A DNA stretch of 64,000 nucleotides from CAYJPV01 sp964372095. GTDB lineage: Bacteria > Acidobacteriota > Vicinamibacteria > Vicinamibacterales > JAKQTR01. Every line of letters begins with the position of its first letter. Position 1 is the stretch's first letter. A program made the position numbers and the translations under genes. Below are positions 52,351 to 62,250 of the stretch, piece after piece. Location of the stretch: positions 66,822 through 130,821 of the forward strand of contig CAYJPV010000012.1 in the NCBI GenBank assembly GCA_964372095.1, written 5' to 3'. Under the pieces are notes generated by a model. The model ran no database searches. It saw only the letters and a program-made list of their open reading frames with translations, and was not told the DNA's origin.

Positions 52351-53028
52351 TCAGGCCGGCGGTCGGCGGCCCAGAAAGATCGTGTGGCGCGGGCCGCCCT
52401 TCTTCAACCGCGCGCGCACGCGCTCCACCTGCACCGCGAAGCCATGGTACCGCAGGCGCTGCTCGAACTTCCGGTCTTCCCAGGCCGACCAGATCCCGAC
52501 CACGCCTCCGGGCCTGAGAGCGGCCCGGATGGCCGCGATCCCCTGATCGGCGTACAAGGCGGCGTTGCGCGACGTGGTGAAGGCATCCGGGCCGTTGTCG
52601 ACGTCGAGCAGCACGGCATCGAACCGTGCCGGGCCTGCCTGCAGGGTGGACAGGACGTCGTTCACGTCGACGCGGACCCGAGGATCCTTCAGGGGGTGCC
52701 TGGCCAGCGCGCCGAGCGGCCCGTGGTTCCAGGCCACGACGGCCGGAATCAGTTCGGCCACAACGACCGTGGCCGTCGACGGCAGCACATCGAGGGTGGC
52801 CCGGAGCGTAAACCCCATGCCGAGGCCGCCCACCAGCACGCCCGGCGCGTCGGCGCGCAGCAGGTGCCGGCAGGACAAAGGCGCGAGCGCCTCTTCGGAG
52901 CCGTGCATACGGCTCGACATCAGCGGCTTGCCGTTCGCCAGGATCACCAGTTCGTCGTCCTGGCGCATCAACGTCAGCGTCTCGCCGTCAGGCGTGCTGG
53001 CCTCACCGAGCAGTTCCCAGCGCTTCAC
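52351..53028 (-). CDS. Spermidine synthase-like methyltransferase-fold protein
   Basis: A 225-residue protein with a short N-terminal beta domain and a Rossmann domain. Signature segments are GVLVGGLGMGFTLRATLDVL, VVVAELIPAVVAWN, and FDAVLLDVDNGPDAF. It resembles the SpeE-like family without the complete polyamine pocket, so aminopropyl transfer is uncertain. The start is GTG 53028, with GGAG only 2 bases away. It lies 45 bases from the desaturase gene. Confidence 0.82.
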   Translation of the reverse strand: MKRWELLGEASTPDGETLTLMRQDDELVILANGKPLMSSRMHGSEEALAPLSCRHLLRADAPGVLVGGLGMGFTLRATLDVLPSTATVVVAELIPAVVAWNHGPLGALARHPLKDPRVRVDVNDVLSTLQAGPARFDAVLLDVDNGPDAFTTSRNAALYADQGIAAIRAALRPGGVVGIWSAWEDRKFEQRLRYHGFAVQVERVRARLKKGGPRHTIFLGRRPPA

Positions 53029-53073
53029 CGCTCCATGATGACAGAAGCGGCAGGCCGGGCGGAGCGACCATCG

Positions 53074-54135
53074 TTACACAGGCTTCCGGCCCATCTCCCG
53101 CACGAACCGGTAGTGCGAGCGCAGCGCGCCGGTGAAGGTGGCATTCTCGCGGCACACGATGCCCTGTTCCGCGCACACGTCGCGAACCACGTGCGCGAAG
53201 GCGGGATAGTGCACGTGGGCCACGCGGGGGAAGAGGTGGTGTTCGCGCTGGTAGTTCAGACCGCCCAGCACGAAGGTGAGGAACCGGTTGTCGGGCGCGA
53301 AGTTCGCCGTGGTGGCAATCTGGTGCACCGCCCATTCGGGCCGGTGCCCGTTGTCCTTCTGCATCGGGTGTTCCACGACGTCCACCGTGTGTGCGAGTTG
53401 GAAGACGATGCTGAAGACCAGCCCCATGGCCATCGAGACGAGCACGTACACGCCAGCCACCCGACCGAAGGGGTGGACCGTCAGCGGAATGACGAACGCC
53501 GCGGCGAGGAACAGGACCTTGCCCACCAGCAGCGCCGCCAGGTCTCCGCCCCGCGGGTAACGCGTCTCGGCCCGGTCTCGCTTGCCCAGCACCAGTCGCT
53601 GCAGGTCGCTGTACAGGTAGCGCAGGTGGACGAACGTGTACAGGAACCACAGGTACACGTGCTGGTAGCGGTGCCACCACCGCCACTGGTGATCTTCGCT
53701 CAATCGTGCCAGGGGCCCCAGTTCGATGTCCGCGTCTTCCTGCGGGATGTTCGTGTACACGTGGTGGCCGTGGTTGTGCTTGTCTTTCCAGAAGTACGAA
53801 CTCGCACCAATCAGGTCGAGGGAGAAGCCGGCCAGGCGGTTGACCCAGGGCCGTCTCGAGAAGGTGCCGTGATTGCCGTCGTGCTGGACGTTGAAACCAA
53901 TCCCCACCAGCGCCGTGGCGAGTACACTGCCCCAGACGGCCGCCAGCAGCGGCGTGCGCGTGTAGTACACGAGCATCACGTACGCGCAGACAGCCGTGCC
54001 GAACAACCCGGCGGCTTTGGCGTACATGAGCGGACTGTCAACGGTCCGTCGGCCGCCGATCAGGGCTGAGACGCGCCGGTCCAGATCGATCTTGAGGACG
54101 GCTGGCGTCGCGAAGGCGATTTCAGTTGTGGGCAA
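53074..54135 (-). CDS. Membrane fatty acid desaturase
   Basis: A 353-residue membrane di-iron desaturase with the three histidine boxes HDGNH (about 86), HNHGHH (about 121) and QREHH (about 296), between hydrophobic helices. The pattern matches front-end or delta-6-type desaturases, which act on phospholipid or acyl chains. The only in-frame start that keeps the whole domain is a TTG at 54135, with no clear ribosome site. The stop codon upstream rules out a longer form. It probably introduces double bases into membrane lipids in response to temperature. Confidence 0.88.
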   Translation of the reverse strand: MPTTEIAFATPAVLKIDLDRRVSALIGGRRTVDSPLMYAKAAGLFGTAVCAYVMLVYYTRTPLLAAVWGSVLATALVGIGFNVQHDGNHGTFSRRPWVNRLAGFSLDLIGASSYFWKDKHNHGHHVYTNIPQEDADIELGPLARLSEDHQWRWWHRYQHVYLWFLYTFVHLRYLYSDLQRLVLGKRDRAETRYPRGGDLAALLVGKVLFLAAAFVIPLTVHPFGRVAGVYVLVSMAMGLVFSIVFQLAHTVDVVEHPMQKDNGHRPEWAVHQIATTANFAPDNRFLTFVLGGLNYQREHHLFPRVAHVHYPAFAHVVRDVCAEQGIVCRENATFTGALRSHYRFVREMGRKPV

Positions 54136-54220
54136 GTATTGAGGGTACCACGGGCGTCATCGCAGGGTCAAAACCGCCGACACGCGCCCCGCCGTCAGTC
54201 GTCGGGTGTGAGGCCCGGGC

Positions 54221-55738
54221 TCACCCGATCACCAGCGCGTGGCTCGAGAAGTTCGGATCCGACGTGACGTTGACGCCGAGGCGCCGCAGGCCCGCCTCAT
54301 CGCCGGCCGTCGGCAGATGGGTCGTGTGGAACTCGCACCCTGTCAGCTGCGTCAGGCGGTCGACCGCGGCTTTGGCCGCCGGGTTCGCGGCCGCGCTGAT
54401 CCCGAGGGCAATCAGTGTCTCGTCCAGATCCAGGCTGACAGCCTTCATCTTCAGGACGTCCTTCTTCATGCTGGTAATCGATGCCATGACGCCGGGCGTC
54501 AGCAGGTGGATGTCGTCGGGGATGCCCGACAGGTGCTTGACCGCGTTCAGCACCGCTGCCGATGCCGCGTGCATCAGCATCGAGTTCCGCCCGGTCACGA
54601 TGGTTCCATCGGGCAGCTCGATCGCGGCGCCGCAGGCCACGCCGTCGTGGCCCTTGCCGTTGGCCTCGGCTCTCGCCGCCGCCGCCCGCGCCGGCCCCAC
54701 CACGCACCGGTGTTCCGGCTCCAGGCCCAGGTCGTTCATCAGCAGCGCCGCCCGCTGCGCGTCCTCGTGCTCGACCAGCCCCACGGCGTACTCGCACCCG
54801 TAGCGGAAGTACCGGCGGATGATCTCCTGCTCCGCGGCCGCCCGCACGGCGGCATCGTCGATGATCGCAAAGCCGGCCCGGTTCACGCCCATGTCGGTCG
54901 GCGATTGGTACGACAGCGAGTGTCCGGCGATGCGTGCCATGATCCGCGACAACAACGGGAACGCGTCGATGTCGCGGTTGTAGTTGACCGCCTGCTGGCC
55001 GTACGCCGCGAGGTGGAACGGATCGATCTGGTTGACGTCCCGGAGTTCCACCGTGGCCGCTTCGTACGCCACGTTGACCGGGTGCTTGAGCGGGAGGTTC
55101 CAGATGGGAAACGTCTCGAACTTGGCGTACCCGGCATGACGTCCGCGGCGGTGCTCGTGGTACAGCTGCGACAGGCACGTCGCGAGTTTCCCGCTGCCCG
55201 GGCCGGGGCCGGCCACGACGACCACGGGACGTTCGGTCTCGATGACCTCGTTGGCGCCGTACCCCTCGTCGCTCACGATCTGATCCACGTGTGTCGGATA
55301 GCCGCGTGTGGCCCGGTGGGTGTAGACGCGGATCCCCCGTCGTTCGAGGCGGGCCTGAAAGACGCGGGCCGACGGCTGAGCGTCGAACCGCGTGATGACC
55401 ACGGCGCGCACCAGCAGGCCCCACTCCCGCAGGTCGTCGATCAGCTTCATCGCGTCGACGTCGTAGGGCACCCCGAAATCCGCCCGGATCTTCTTGCGCT
55501 CGATGGCGCCGGCGAAGATGCAGATCACGATCTCGGCCTGGTCGCGCAACCGCTGGAGCAGCCGGATCTTGACGTTGGAATCGTAGCCGGGCAACACGCG
55601 GGCCGCGTGGTAGTCGAAGGCAATCTTGCCGCCGAACTCCAGATAGAGTTTGCCGCCGACCTGATCGAAACGCTCGACGATCGCCCGCGACTGATCTTCG
55701 AGGTACCGCTCGTTATCGAATCCCCGCCGGAACGCCAT
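54221..55738 (-). CDS. DUF1846 (UPF0371) family protein
   Basis: A 505-residue protein of the DUF1846 family. It opens with AFRRGFDNERYLEDQS, the family's hallmark, then YLEFGGKIAFDYHAARVLPG and later VVVAGPGPGSGKLATCLSQL, a P-loop-like segment. FPIWNLPLKHPVNVAYEAAT follows. GGAGGGG before ATG 55738 supports the start. Structures are known but the biochemical role is unclear. Length is normal for the family. Confidence 0.92.
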   Translation of the reverse strand: MAFRRGFDNERYLEDQSRAIVERFDQVGGKLYLEFGGKIAFDYHAARVLPGYDSNVKIRLLQRLRDQAEIVICIFAGAIERKKIRADFGVPYDVDAMKLIDDLREWGLLVRAVVITRFDAQPSARVFQARLERRGIRVYTHRATRGYPTHVDQIVSDEGYGANEVIETERPVVVVAGPGPGSGKLATCLSQLYHEHRRGRHAGYAKFETFPIWNLPLKHPVNVAYEAATVELRDVNQIDPFHLAAYGQQAVNYNRDIDAFPLLSRIMARIAGHSLSYQSPTDMGVNRAGFAIIDDAAVRAAAEQEIIRRYFRYGCEYAVGLVEHEDAQRAALLMNDLGLEPEHRCVVGPARAAAARAEANGKGHDGVACGAAIELPDGTIVTGRNSMLMHAASAAVLNAVKHLSGIPDDIHLLTPGVMASITSMKKDVLKMKAVSLDLDETLIALGISAAANPAAKAAVDRLTQLTGCEFHTTHLPTAGDEAGLRRLGVNVTSDPNFSSHALVIG

Positions 55739-55781
55739 CAGCCCCCTCCTGCCGTCCGGTGCGCTGCTGCACCGCGCGCCG

Positions 55782-57173
55782 TCACTTCAGCCTCAGCTCG
55801 ACGACTGGGATGTCGACGGCCGGTTTGAGCATCGGCAGCTTGATCACGAGGTCGCCCGCGCGCGCCTCCTCGCGAATCCACGTGGTGTCCTTGCGCGCGC
55901 TCATCTTCAGTTCGGAGGCATCGTGCAGCAGCTGCGCGTACGCCACCTTCTCGCCGTACCCGTCGAGCACCAGGTCCCCCATCGGCCACACCAGCAGGTG
56001 CACGTAGAGCCGGTTGGTCCGGGGGGTGTAGGTCAGCAGCGTATTCGCGGGCGCCGTGAACCCGGGTGGGGCCTGGGTGGCGCCGTAAATGGATGCGCCG
56101 TTGACCGCCATCCAGCGCCCGAACGCCGCCAGACGATCCTGCGCACGCTGGTCGAACGTTCCGCGGGCCGTCGGGCCGACGTTCATCAGCAGGTTGCCGC
56201 CCTTGCTCACGGTGTCGATGAGCAGCTCGATGAGCTGCGCGGGGCTCTTCCAGCTCATCTCGTCCCGGTAGTAGCCCCACGATCCCGAGAACGTCTGACA
56301 GGTCTCCCACGGCACACGCGCCCCGTTCATCGTCACCCATTCACGCGGCTTGAACTGCTCCGGCGACCTGAAGTCCCACCCGCCCGGAACATCCAGGAGG
56401 TCCAGCCGATCGTTGACGATGATGTGGGGCTGCAGCTCCCGCACCATGGCCAGCAGGCCCACCGAATCCCAGTCCGCGCGCCCCTTCCCGTGCGCCCCGG
56501 CGGGGAAGGAGTAGTCGAGCCAGATGACGTCGATGCGGCCGTAGCCGGTCAGCAGCTCGCGCACCTGATCCTTGAGGTACTGACGGTAGACCGCCATGTC
56601 ACGACCGCGGTTGAGCGCCGCGTACTCCGCGTCGGTCGCGGCACTCTGCGGATGGTTCCGGTCGACGGTGTAGGACGGATGGTGCCAGTCGAGCAGCGAG
56701 TAGTAGAAGCCCACTTTCAGGCCCTCGGCCCGAAACGCATCCACCCATGCCTTGAGCAGATCGCGGCGCGCGGGCGTGTTGGTGGCCTTGTAGTCGGTGA
56801 ACTCCGAGTCGAACAGGCAGAAGCCCTCGTGGTGCTTCGCCGTGATGACCGCGTACTTCATCCCGGCCTGCCTGGCCTGGCGGGCCCACACCCGCGGATC
56901 GTAGAGATCCGGGTCGAACTGGTCGAAGTACTTCTGGTAGTCGGCGTCGGTGAGCCGCTCGTACTTCTTCACCCATTCGTGCCGGGCCGGCAGCGCGTAG
57001 AGCCCCCAGTGCAGGAACATCCCGAATCGCGCATCGGTCCACCACTGGAGGCGGGCTGTCTTCTGCTCGGGGGTTTCGGCCGGCAGCTGTCCGCCGGGGA
57101 CGGCGGCTCCGGCCAGCACGGTCACGGATGCCGCCAGCAGCAGCGCTGACACCCAGAATCTCGCTCCTCGCAT
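55782..57173 (-). CDS. Alpha-L-fucosidase (GH29)
   Basis: A 463-residue secreted glycoside hydrolase with a signal peptide at 1-25. The GH29 catalytic barrel starts with RLQWWTDARFGMFLHWGLYA and continues with YAVITAKHHEGFCLFDSEFT. The nucleophile aspartate is in IDVIWLDYSFP. A C-terminal beta domain follows from about 365. GGAGGGG before ATG 57173 fixes the start; an upstream frame to 57248 has no ribosome site. The enzyme removes fucose from glycans and fits the GH127 enzyme and lyase as part of a complex-glycan lifestyle. Confidence 0.9.
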   Translation of the reverse strand: MRGARFWVSALLLAASVTVLAGAAVPGGQLPAETPEQKTARLQWWTDARFGMFLHWGLYALPARHEWVKKYERLTDADYQKYFDQFDPDLYDPRVWARQARQAGMKYAVITAKHHEGFCLFDSEFTDYKATNTPARRDLLKAWVDAFRAEGLKVGFYYSLLDWHHPSYTVDRNHPQSAATDAEYAALNRGRDMAVYRQYLKDQVRELLTGYGRIDVIWLDYSFPAGAHGKGRADWDSVGLLAMVRELQPHIIVNDRLDLLDVPGGWDFRSPEQFKPREWVTMNGARVPWETCQTFSGSWGYYRDEMSWKSPAQLIELLIDTVSKGGNLLMNVGPTARGTFDQRAQDRLAAFGRWMAVNGASIYGATQAPPGFTAPANTLLTYTPRTNRLYVHLLVWPMGDLVLDGYGEKVAYAQLLHDASELKMSARKDTTWIREEARAGDLVIKLPMLKPAVDIPVVELRLK

Positions 57174-57255
57174 CGGCCCCTCCCTCGCGGCCGGGACGAG
57201 TCCGGCCGGACGCCCCGATTGTATGGCAGGACGTCCGGGCCGGCACACAGGGAAC

Positions 57256-59745
57256 TCAGTGCATCACACGCTGGATCTGCCGGCCCAGGTCGGCGATCGT
57301 GAACGGCTTCGGCACGACCCCCGAGAACCCGTACTCTTCGAACCGGGACATCACCGGGTCGTCGGCATACCCGCTCGACACGATGGCACGGACGTTCGCG
57401 TCGATGTTGCGAAGCGCCTTGATCGCCTCCTTCCCGCCCATGCCGCCAGGCACGGTCAGGTCCATGATGACGGCGTCGTACCGGTCGCCGGTTTCGAGCG
57501 CCAGCGCGTAGGTGGTGACGGCCGCCTTGCCGTCCGCGGCAACCTCGACGCGGAATCCCAGCCGGCTGAGCATCGCCCGGGCGACGTCACGGACGGCTTC
57601 TTCGTCGTCCATGACCAGGACCCGCCCCTTGCCGCGAATGAGACCGGCGTGGTCGTCGGCCCGCCCCGGCCTCGTGACGTCCGGCACCGCCGGCAGCAGG
57701 ACGGTCATCGTCGTCCCGTGCCCGGGCCGTGACTCCACGGAAATGTCCCCGCCGTGGTTCGCGACAATGGAATACACCGTCGCCAGACCCAGCCCGCTGC
57801 CCAGTGACTTGGTCGTGAAGTACGGGTCGAAGATCTTGCTGAGGTGCGCCTCGGGGATCCCGACGCCGTGATCCCGAACCTGGATACGCACCCGGGACCG
57901 CCCCGTGTCGGCATCGGGATCGTTCGGCACGTTGGCGGCCACCACATCCACGAACCCGCCATCGGGCATGGCCTGCACGGCGTTCAGCACGAGGTTGTTG
58001 ATCACCTGGACGAGCTGGTTCTCGTCGGCGTCCACCGCCCAGAGGTCGTCGGGCAAGCTGAACTCGCACCGCACGTTCGAGCCGCAAACCGCGAAACCGG
58101 CGGCCTCACGGATGATCTCATGGAGGAAGATCAGCTTCTTGAGGGGCGAGCCGCCCTTGGCGAACGTCAGCAACTGATGCGTCAGCCCCTTGGCGCGCAG
58201 GCACGCTCGCTCGGCCTCGGCGAGGGTGCTGCGCTGCGATGCCGTCCGCTCGTCCAGTTGCGCCAGCGAGATGTTCCCGACGATTGCCGTGAGGATGTTG
58301 TTGAAGTCGTGGGCAATGCCGCCGGCCAGCACGCCCAGGGACGCCAGCTTGCCCGCCCGTGACCGCTCGGCCTCCAGCCTGACGGCATCCGTCATGTCCC
58401 GCGCCACGAGCACCACGGCCACCACGCTGCCGTCTTCGTCCTTGACCGGCGTGGCGCTGTGTTCCACCAGACGCTGGGACCCGTCCCGGCTTACCAGCGC
58501 GGCATGGTCGTCACGTTCCACGCTCGTCCGCGAACGGAGTACCTTGTCAACGGGGTTCGCGTACGGCCGCCCGGTGTCGCGATCGACCAGGCGGAACACC
58601 TCGGCCATCGGCATCCCGACCGCCTGGTCCCGGGGCCAGCCGGTGAACAGTTCGGCGGTGTGGTTCAGCAGCACGATCCGGCCGCGCGTGTCGCTGGCCA
58701 GCACAGCTTCGCCGATGCTGCCGAGCGTGACACTGAGCCGTTCTTTCTCGATGGCCAGCGCACGTTCGGAGCGGTGGGCCTGGTCGAGGGCCTGCATGGC
58801 CTTGGCGTGCAGGGCGGCCACGTCCGCCGCGTGGCGCTGTTCGTCGTCGATACGCCCGAGATACTGGCGGTACGTGCGATAGGTCAGGTACGCCGGCACC
58901 GCCACCATCACCGCGGACAACGTCTGTCCCCGGTCGATGAACCACGACGCGGCCACGGCCACGCCTGCGCCAACGAAGAAACTCGGGCCGCTCGCCAGGA
59001 ACGCGTCGTTCCAGACCTGCCAGAACGGCTGACGGGTCGCCAAGGCCGTTGCCACCGCCACGAGGACGGCATTGCAGATGAAATACGCGAACGCCGCGCC
59101 GACAATGGGTGTGACCAGGTCATTCAGTTCAAACGTACCCGGGCGCCCGCCCAGCAGGGTGTAGGTGACATTCGTCACCTGCACGGTGATCATGAGCGTG
59201 GCGATGCTGAACAGCACGCGGTACGGCTGCGTCCTGGGCGTAAGCGCCGGCCGGTTGGCGACGCACTGGAACCAGCCGCCGGCCCCGGCGAAGAGCATGG
59301 CCTGCTCGGGCCCGACCAGCATCAGCGTCATGAAATTCGCGATGAACGATGCCGACATGCTGGCCGACGTACCCACGAGCGGCAGTTCGACCTTGAGCAT
59401 CGAACTCACGAGCACCAGCAACAACAGCCCGGCCGACAGGACCGGGTCGCGCAGGCTCGTCGGGTAGAACGCCACCGCGACGGCGGCGCCGGCCAGGACG
59501 ACGGCGCCGACGTAGATGCGGGCCGCCCAGGGCAGGGCCGAGCCGTGCGTGCCAGGTTCGGGCACCTGGTCCGAGCCGCCACGGGACCCGCCCAGCGCCT
59601 GTTCGTCGTCGTGTCCCGTGGCCACGCCCGGTGTCACGTCCGCGGGCGACATCGGTGCCCACACGTCAGCGCTCGACCCGCCGCCGCGCAGTTCGAATGC
59701 CGCTTCCAGTTCAAGCGATCTCGAATCTTCGGCGATGGTGACCAT
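57256..59745 (-). CDS. Hybrid histidine kinase (membrane, PAS, HisKA, HATPase, REC)
   Basis: An 829-residue sensor. An N-terminal disordered stretch is followed by about eight hydrophobic helices (75-300) of a MASE-like sensor. A PAS domain follows at about 330-455 (TLGSIGEAVLASDTRGRIVL). The phosphoacceptor histidine is in LAGGIAHDFNNILTAIVGN. The ATPase domain has NQLVQVINNLVLNAVQAMPD and SGLGLATVYSI. A C-terminal receiver (about 710-829) has the acceptor aspartate in YDAVIMDLTVPGGMGG. Its ATG overlaps the subtilase stop by one base (TAATG), so translation is coupled. The signal and downstream regulator are unknown. Confidence 0.93.
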   Translation of the reverse strand: MVTIAEDSRSLELEAAFELRGGGSSADVWAPMSPADVTPGVATGHDDEQALGGSRGGSDQVPEPGTHGSALPWAARIYVGAVVLAGAAVAVAFYPTSLRDPVLSAGLLLLVLVSSMLKVELPLVGTSASMSASFIANFMTLMLVGPEQAMLFAGAGGWFQCVANRPALTPRTQPYRVLFSIATLMITVQVTNVTYTLLGGRPGTFELNDLVTPIVGAAFAYFICNAVLVAVATALATRQPFWQVWNDAFLASGPSFFVGAGVAVAASWFIDRGQTLSAVMVAVPAYLTYRTYRQYLGRIDDEQRHAADVAALHAKAMQALDQAHRSERALAIEKERLSVTLGSIGEAVLASDTRGRIVLLNHTAELFTGWPRDQAVGMPMAEVFRLVDRDTGRPYANPVDKVLRSRTSVERDDHAALVSRDGSQRLVEHSATPVKDEDGSVVAVVLVARDMTDAVRLEAERSRAGKLASLGVLAGGIAHDFNNILTAIVGNISLAQLDERTASQRSTLAEAERACLRAKGLTHQLLTFAKGGSPLKKLIFLHEIIREAAGFAVCGSNVRCEFSLPDDLWAVDADENQLVQVINNLVLNAVQAMPDGGFVDVVAANVPNDPDADTGRSRVRIQVRDHGVGIPEAHLSKIFDPYFTTKSLGSGLGLATVYSIVANHGGDISVESRPGHGTTMTVLLPAVPDVTRPGRADDHAGLIRGKGRVLVMDDEEAVRDVARAMLSRLGFRVEVAADGKAAVTTYALALETGDRYDAVIMDLTVPGGMGGKEAIKALRNIDANVRAIVSSGYADDPVMSRFEEYGFSGVVPKPFTIADLGRQIQRVMH

Positions 59746-61499
59746 TAGAGGGCACTCCCGCTGGCGATGGCCGTCTGGGTAGACCCGACCGCAGGGGACG
59801 CCGGGGGAGGAGGTGGTGGTGCGGCCGGGAGGCCGTCACCGTAGATGATGGAGTCGCCCCACACGATGGAGTCGCCCCACACGATGCTGTCGCCCCACAC
59901 AATGCTGTCGCCCGACACAGTGCTGTCGCCCCACACGATGCTGTCGCCCCACACGATGCTGTCGCCCCACACGATGGAGTCGCTCCACACGATGCTGTCG
60001 CCCGACACGATGCGGTCGCCCCAGACGATGCTGTTCGCCCACGGGCAAGACACGCCGCCGATCACCGTGTACGCTCCATCGGGCTGCGAGACGATAGCCG
60101 CCGACGACAGCGGCTCGGCCGGGTTGACCGCGGTCGCGAGTTGGACGGCTCCCGGCAGGTTGACGCTGCCGGCCCCCTGGGTCAACGCATCCACGTTCTC
60201 AATCGGGATCGCGGTCAACTGCAGCATCGCCTTGATGGCGTTTGGTGTCAGGGGCGTTGACGGCCAGGCCACCTCGTGGGCTTCAATCATGGACGCCACG
60301 ACGCCGCTGACGACACCGGCCGCCATGCTGGTGCCGCTGAGCTTGAGCAGCGCGTCGCCCGAGTACGGCGGCTCCTGCAGTTCCGGGTACGCCGTGAACA
60401 GCGTGCTGCCAGTGGCCCCGGCGGCGACGAGCTTGTTCCCGGGCGCCACGACATCCGGCTTCGCAAATCCGTCGTACCACGACGGACCGCGGGAGCTGTA
60501 GCTGGCCACGCCGTCGTCCCCCCGGATCACGGTGTCAAGCGTGTTGGCTGCCCCGACCGTGATCGCGGATGGGGCATTGCCGGGGCTGACGATGCCTGCG
60601 TAGCCAATCAACCCAGTCTCCGGGTTCTTGCCCCGGTTGCCCGCCGACACCACGACGACGATGCCCGCGCGTGTCGCCGCTTCAACGGCCTGGACCAGCG
60701 GGTCCGTGGCGGCCGGTTCGAGGATCGTGTGGCCGAGCGACATGTTGATGACGCGGATGTCGAGCTCGACGCGGTGGGCAATCGCGTACTCGACCGCGGC
60801 CAGCACGTCGCTGGTCGCGCCCCCGCCCGTCGAGTTGAGCACCTTCAGGCCGATGAAGTTGACGTTTGGCGTCACGCCCCGGTAGGTACCGCCCGACAGC
60901 GCGCCCGAGCCGCCAATCAGTCCCGCCACATGCGTGCCGTGGCCGTAGTCGTCATAGGGTTCCGTCACGACGCCGGTGGGCCCCTGCGTAAAGTCGACGA
61001 ACTTGATGATGCGCGACCGCTCGATCTCCAGGCCCGCCTGGATGCCGGAGTCGATCACGGCAACGCCAAGCGGCTGGGCGCCGGCTGGCATCACGGGAAC
61101 GCCAAGCGTCGGCAGCATGCCGCCGTAGAGCATCGCCGGGTCGGATTCGACTCGAGCGGCCTGGACTTCTTCGTCGAACGAGATCGACTCGACCCACGGC
61201 GCCCGCGCCAGGCCCTCAATCGCGCGGGCCGGCAGGGTCAGCGTGAGCGATTCAACCACCGAGTGCTCGCGGCGGACGAGGTATCCGTTCCGGCGCAGCG
61301 TCTGGGCCCAGACCCGGCGCAGCCCGGGCTTGACGCGCACGATGACCCGCTTCGTCCCGACGCCGGCGTTGGCCGCCTTCTCAACGGCACGGTCGGTCTT
61401 CGGAATACGCCGGTGCTGCTTGCGTGAGGCGCCAGCCGCGGTGACCGGCACAACCACCATCAAGAGCGCTGCGACCGCCCAGATCCAACGTCGTGACAT
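59745..61499 (-). CDS. Secreted subtilase (S8) with hexapeptide repeats
   Basis: A 584-residue serine peptidase with a signal peptide at 1-22 and an inhibitor-type propeptide (about 45-115, RVIVRVKPGLRRVWAQ). The S8 domain has Asp150 (VAVIDSGIQ), His187 (YGHGTHVAGL), Asn288 (SAGNRG) and Ser391 (LSGTSMAAG). Residues 490-555 are eleven hexapeptide repeats of SIVWGD type, followed by a proline-rich tail. GGGGAG before ATG 61499 fixes the start. The gene overlaps the hybrid kinase by one base. The repeats are seen in other acidobacterial subtilases as a surface or anchoring module of unknown role. Confidence 0.92.
   Translation of the reverse strand: MSRRWIWAVAALLMVVVPVTAAGASRKQHRRIPKTDRAVEKAANAGVGTKRVIVRVKPGLRRVWAQTLRRNGYLVRREHSVVESLTLTLPARAIEGLARAPWVESISFDEEVQAARVESDPAMLYGGMLPTLGVPVMPAGAQPLGVAVIDSGIQAGLEIERSRIIKFVDFTQGPTGVVTEPYDDYGHGTHVAGLIGGSGALSGGTYRGVTPNVNFIGLKVLNSTGGGATSDVLAAVEYAIAHRVELDIRVINMSLGHTILEPAATDPLVQAVEAATRAGIVVVVSAGNRGKNPETGLIGYAGIVSPGNAPSAITVGAANTLDTVIRGDDGVASYSSRGPSWYDGFAKPDVVAPGNKLVAAGATGSTLFTAYPELQEPPYSGDALLKLSGTSMAAGVVSGVVASMIEAHEVAWPSTPLTPNAIKAMLQLTAIPIENVDALTQGAGSVNLPGAVQLATAVNPAEPLSSAAIVSQPDGAYTVIGGVSCPWANSIVWGDRIVSGDSIVWSDSIVWGDSIVWGDSIVWGDSTVSGDSIVWGDSIVWGDSIVWGDSIIYGDGLPAAPPPPPPASPAVGSTQTAIASGSAL
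59835..60032. repeat. 18-bp tandem repeats encoding SIVWGD hexapeptides
   Basis: Eleven 18-bp units in the 3' part of the subtilase gene. The common unit encodes SIVWGD, and variants encode RIVSGD, SIVWSD, STVSGD and SIIYGD. The DNA copies are close enough for slippage, so copy number may vary between strains. Confidence 0.9.
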
Positions 61500-62250
61500 G
61501 ACTCTCCCCCAGAAATCGCGTGGCCAGGTTCCGCAGAACCTGATGTTGGTGATGTTGGCGCCCTCATCGTTCCGTCGCCTCACGTGACCCTCGTGCGCGG
61601 CGCCCCGTCGAACCAGGCGCTGCATCGGCGACTGCAAACGTGACCCTGAGGTCTGCCACCGGTAGTTGAGCAAAGAGGATGCCAGTGCTTGCGCGTCCGA
61701 GGGTGTGCACGAGACTTGCAACGGTGACCGATGAACACGCCAGCCACGCGCTGGCTCATGGGCTCGGTGTCTCCGCGCACGCGGCGGCGATTGAGTGTCC
61801 GGCCTGGTCCTGGCTGCTTGCGACCATTCCCGGCCCTCCGTCAGTTTCCGTGTGTCTGCGGCCTCCGGCTACAGGACCGGTCTGCACGGTTGCGACCGGT
61901 GAACGACCTTGGTTGGCCTCTGCCGGCGCACGCCGGCGGGCTGACATTCGGATCCGAGTCGGGACCCGCGCAAAGGGGCCTCGGCTGACGCAGATGGCTC
62001 AAACACGGGCGTGTTGCGAGAGTGGTCGCCTGGACGACAGGGGTGTGTCGATTTCCCGACACGCAGAAGGCCGGGAATTGCCGCCTCTGGAAACGTGGCC
62101 CTGCTCACCCCCACCGTCGGCTCCCCGATAGAATCTCCCCAGCAGGAGCCGGACGCCCTGCGGAACAATCACCGGTCCGGAAAGCGTCTGGGGTAACATG
62201 ACTGGATTGGGGATGCGCCCGCCGCGCGTCCGTTCGGAGAGGAGTCGGGC
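61500..62250. other. Long intergenic region without recognised genes
   Basis: About 750 bases between the subtilase and the barrel protein, divergently transcribed. Open frames in it have no ribosome site and look like GC-rich noise. It contains several GC inverted repeats, for example around 62040-62080 (GTGTGTCGATTTCCCGACAC) and 61930-61975. It must hold two promoters, and a structured leader is possible. No known riboswitch could be matched. Confidence 0.6.

Noticed and set aside
53074..54135. ATG-started upstream extension of the desaturase
   Set aside because: The nearby ATG is in a different frame and an in-frame stop lies upstream, so only the TTG fits.
61948..62030. Cyclic-dinucleotide (GEMM-type) riboswitch
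   Set aside because: A GGGACCC...GCAAAG stretch looks faintly like the core, but the conserved spacing and tetraloop receptor are not found.
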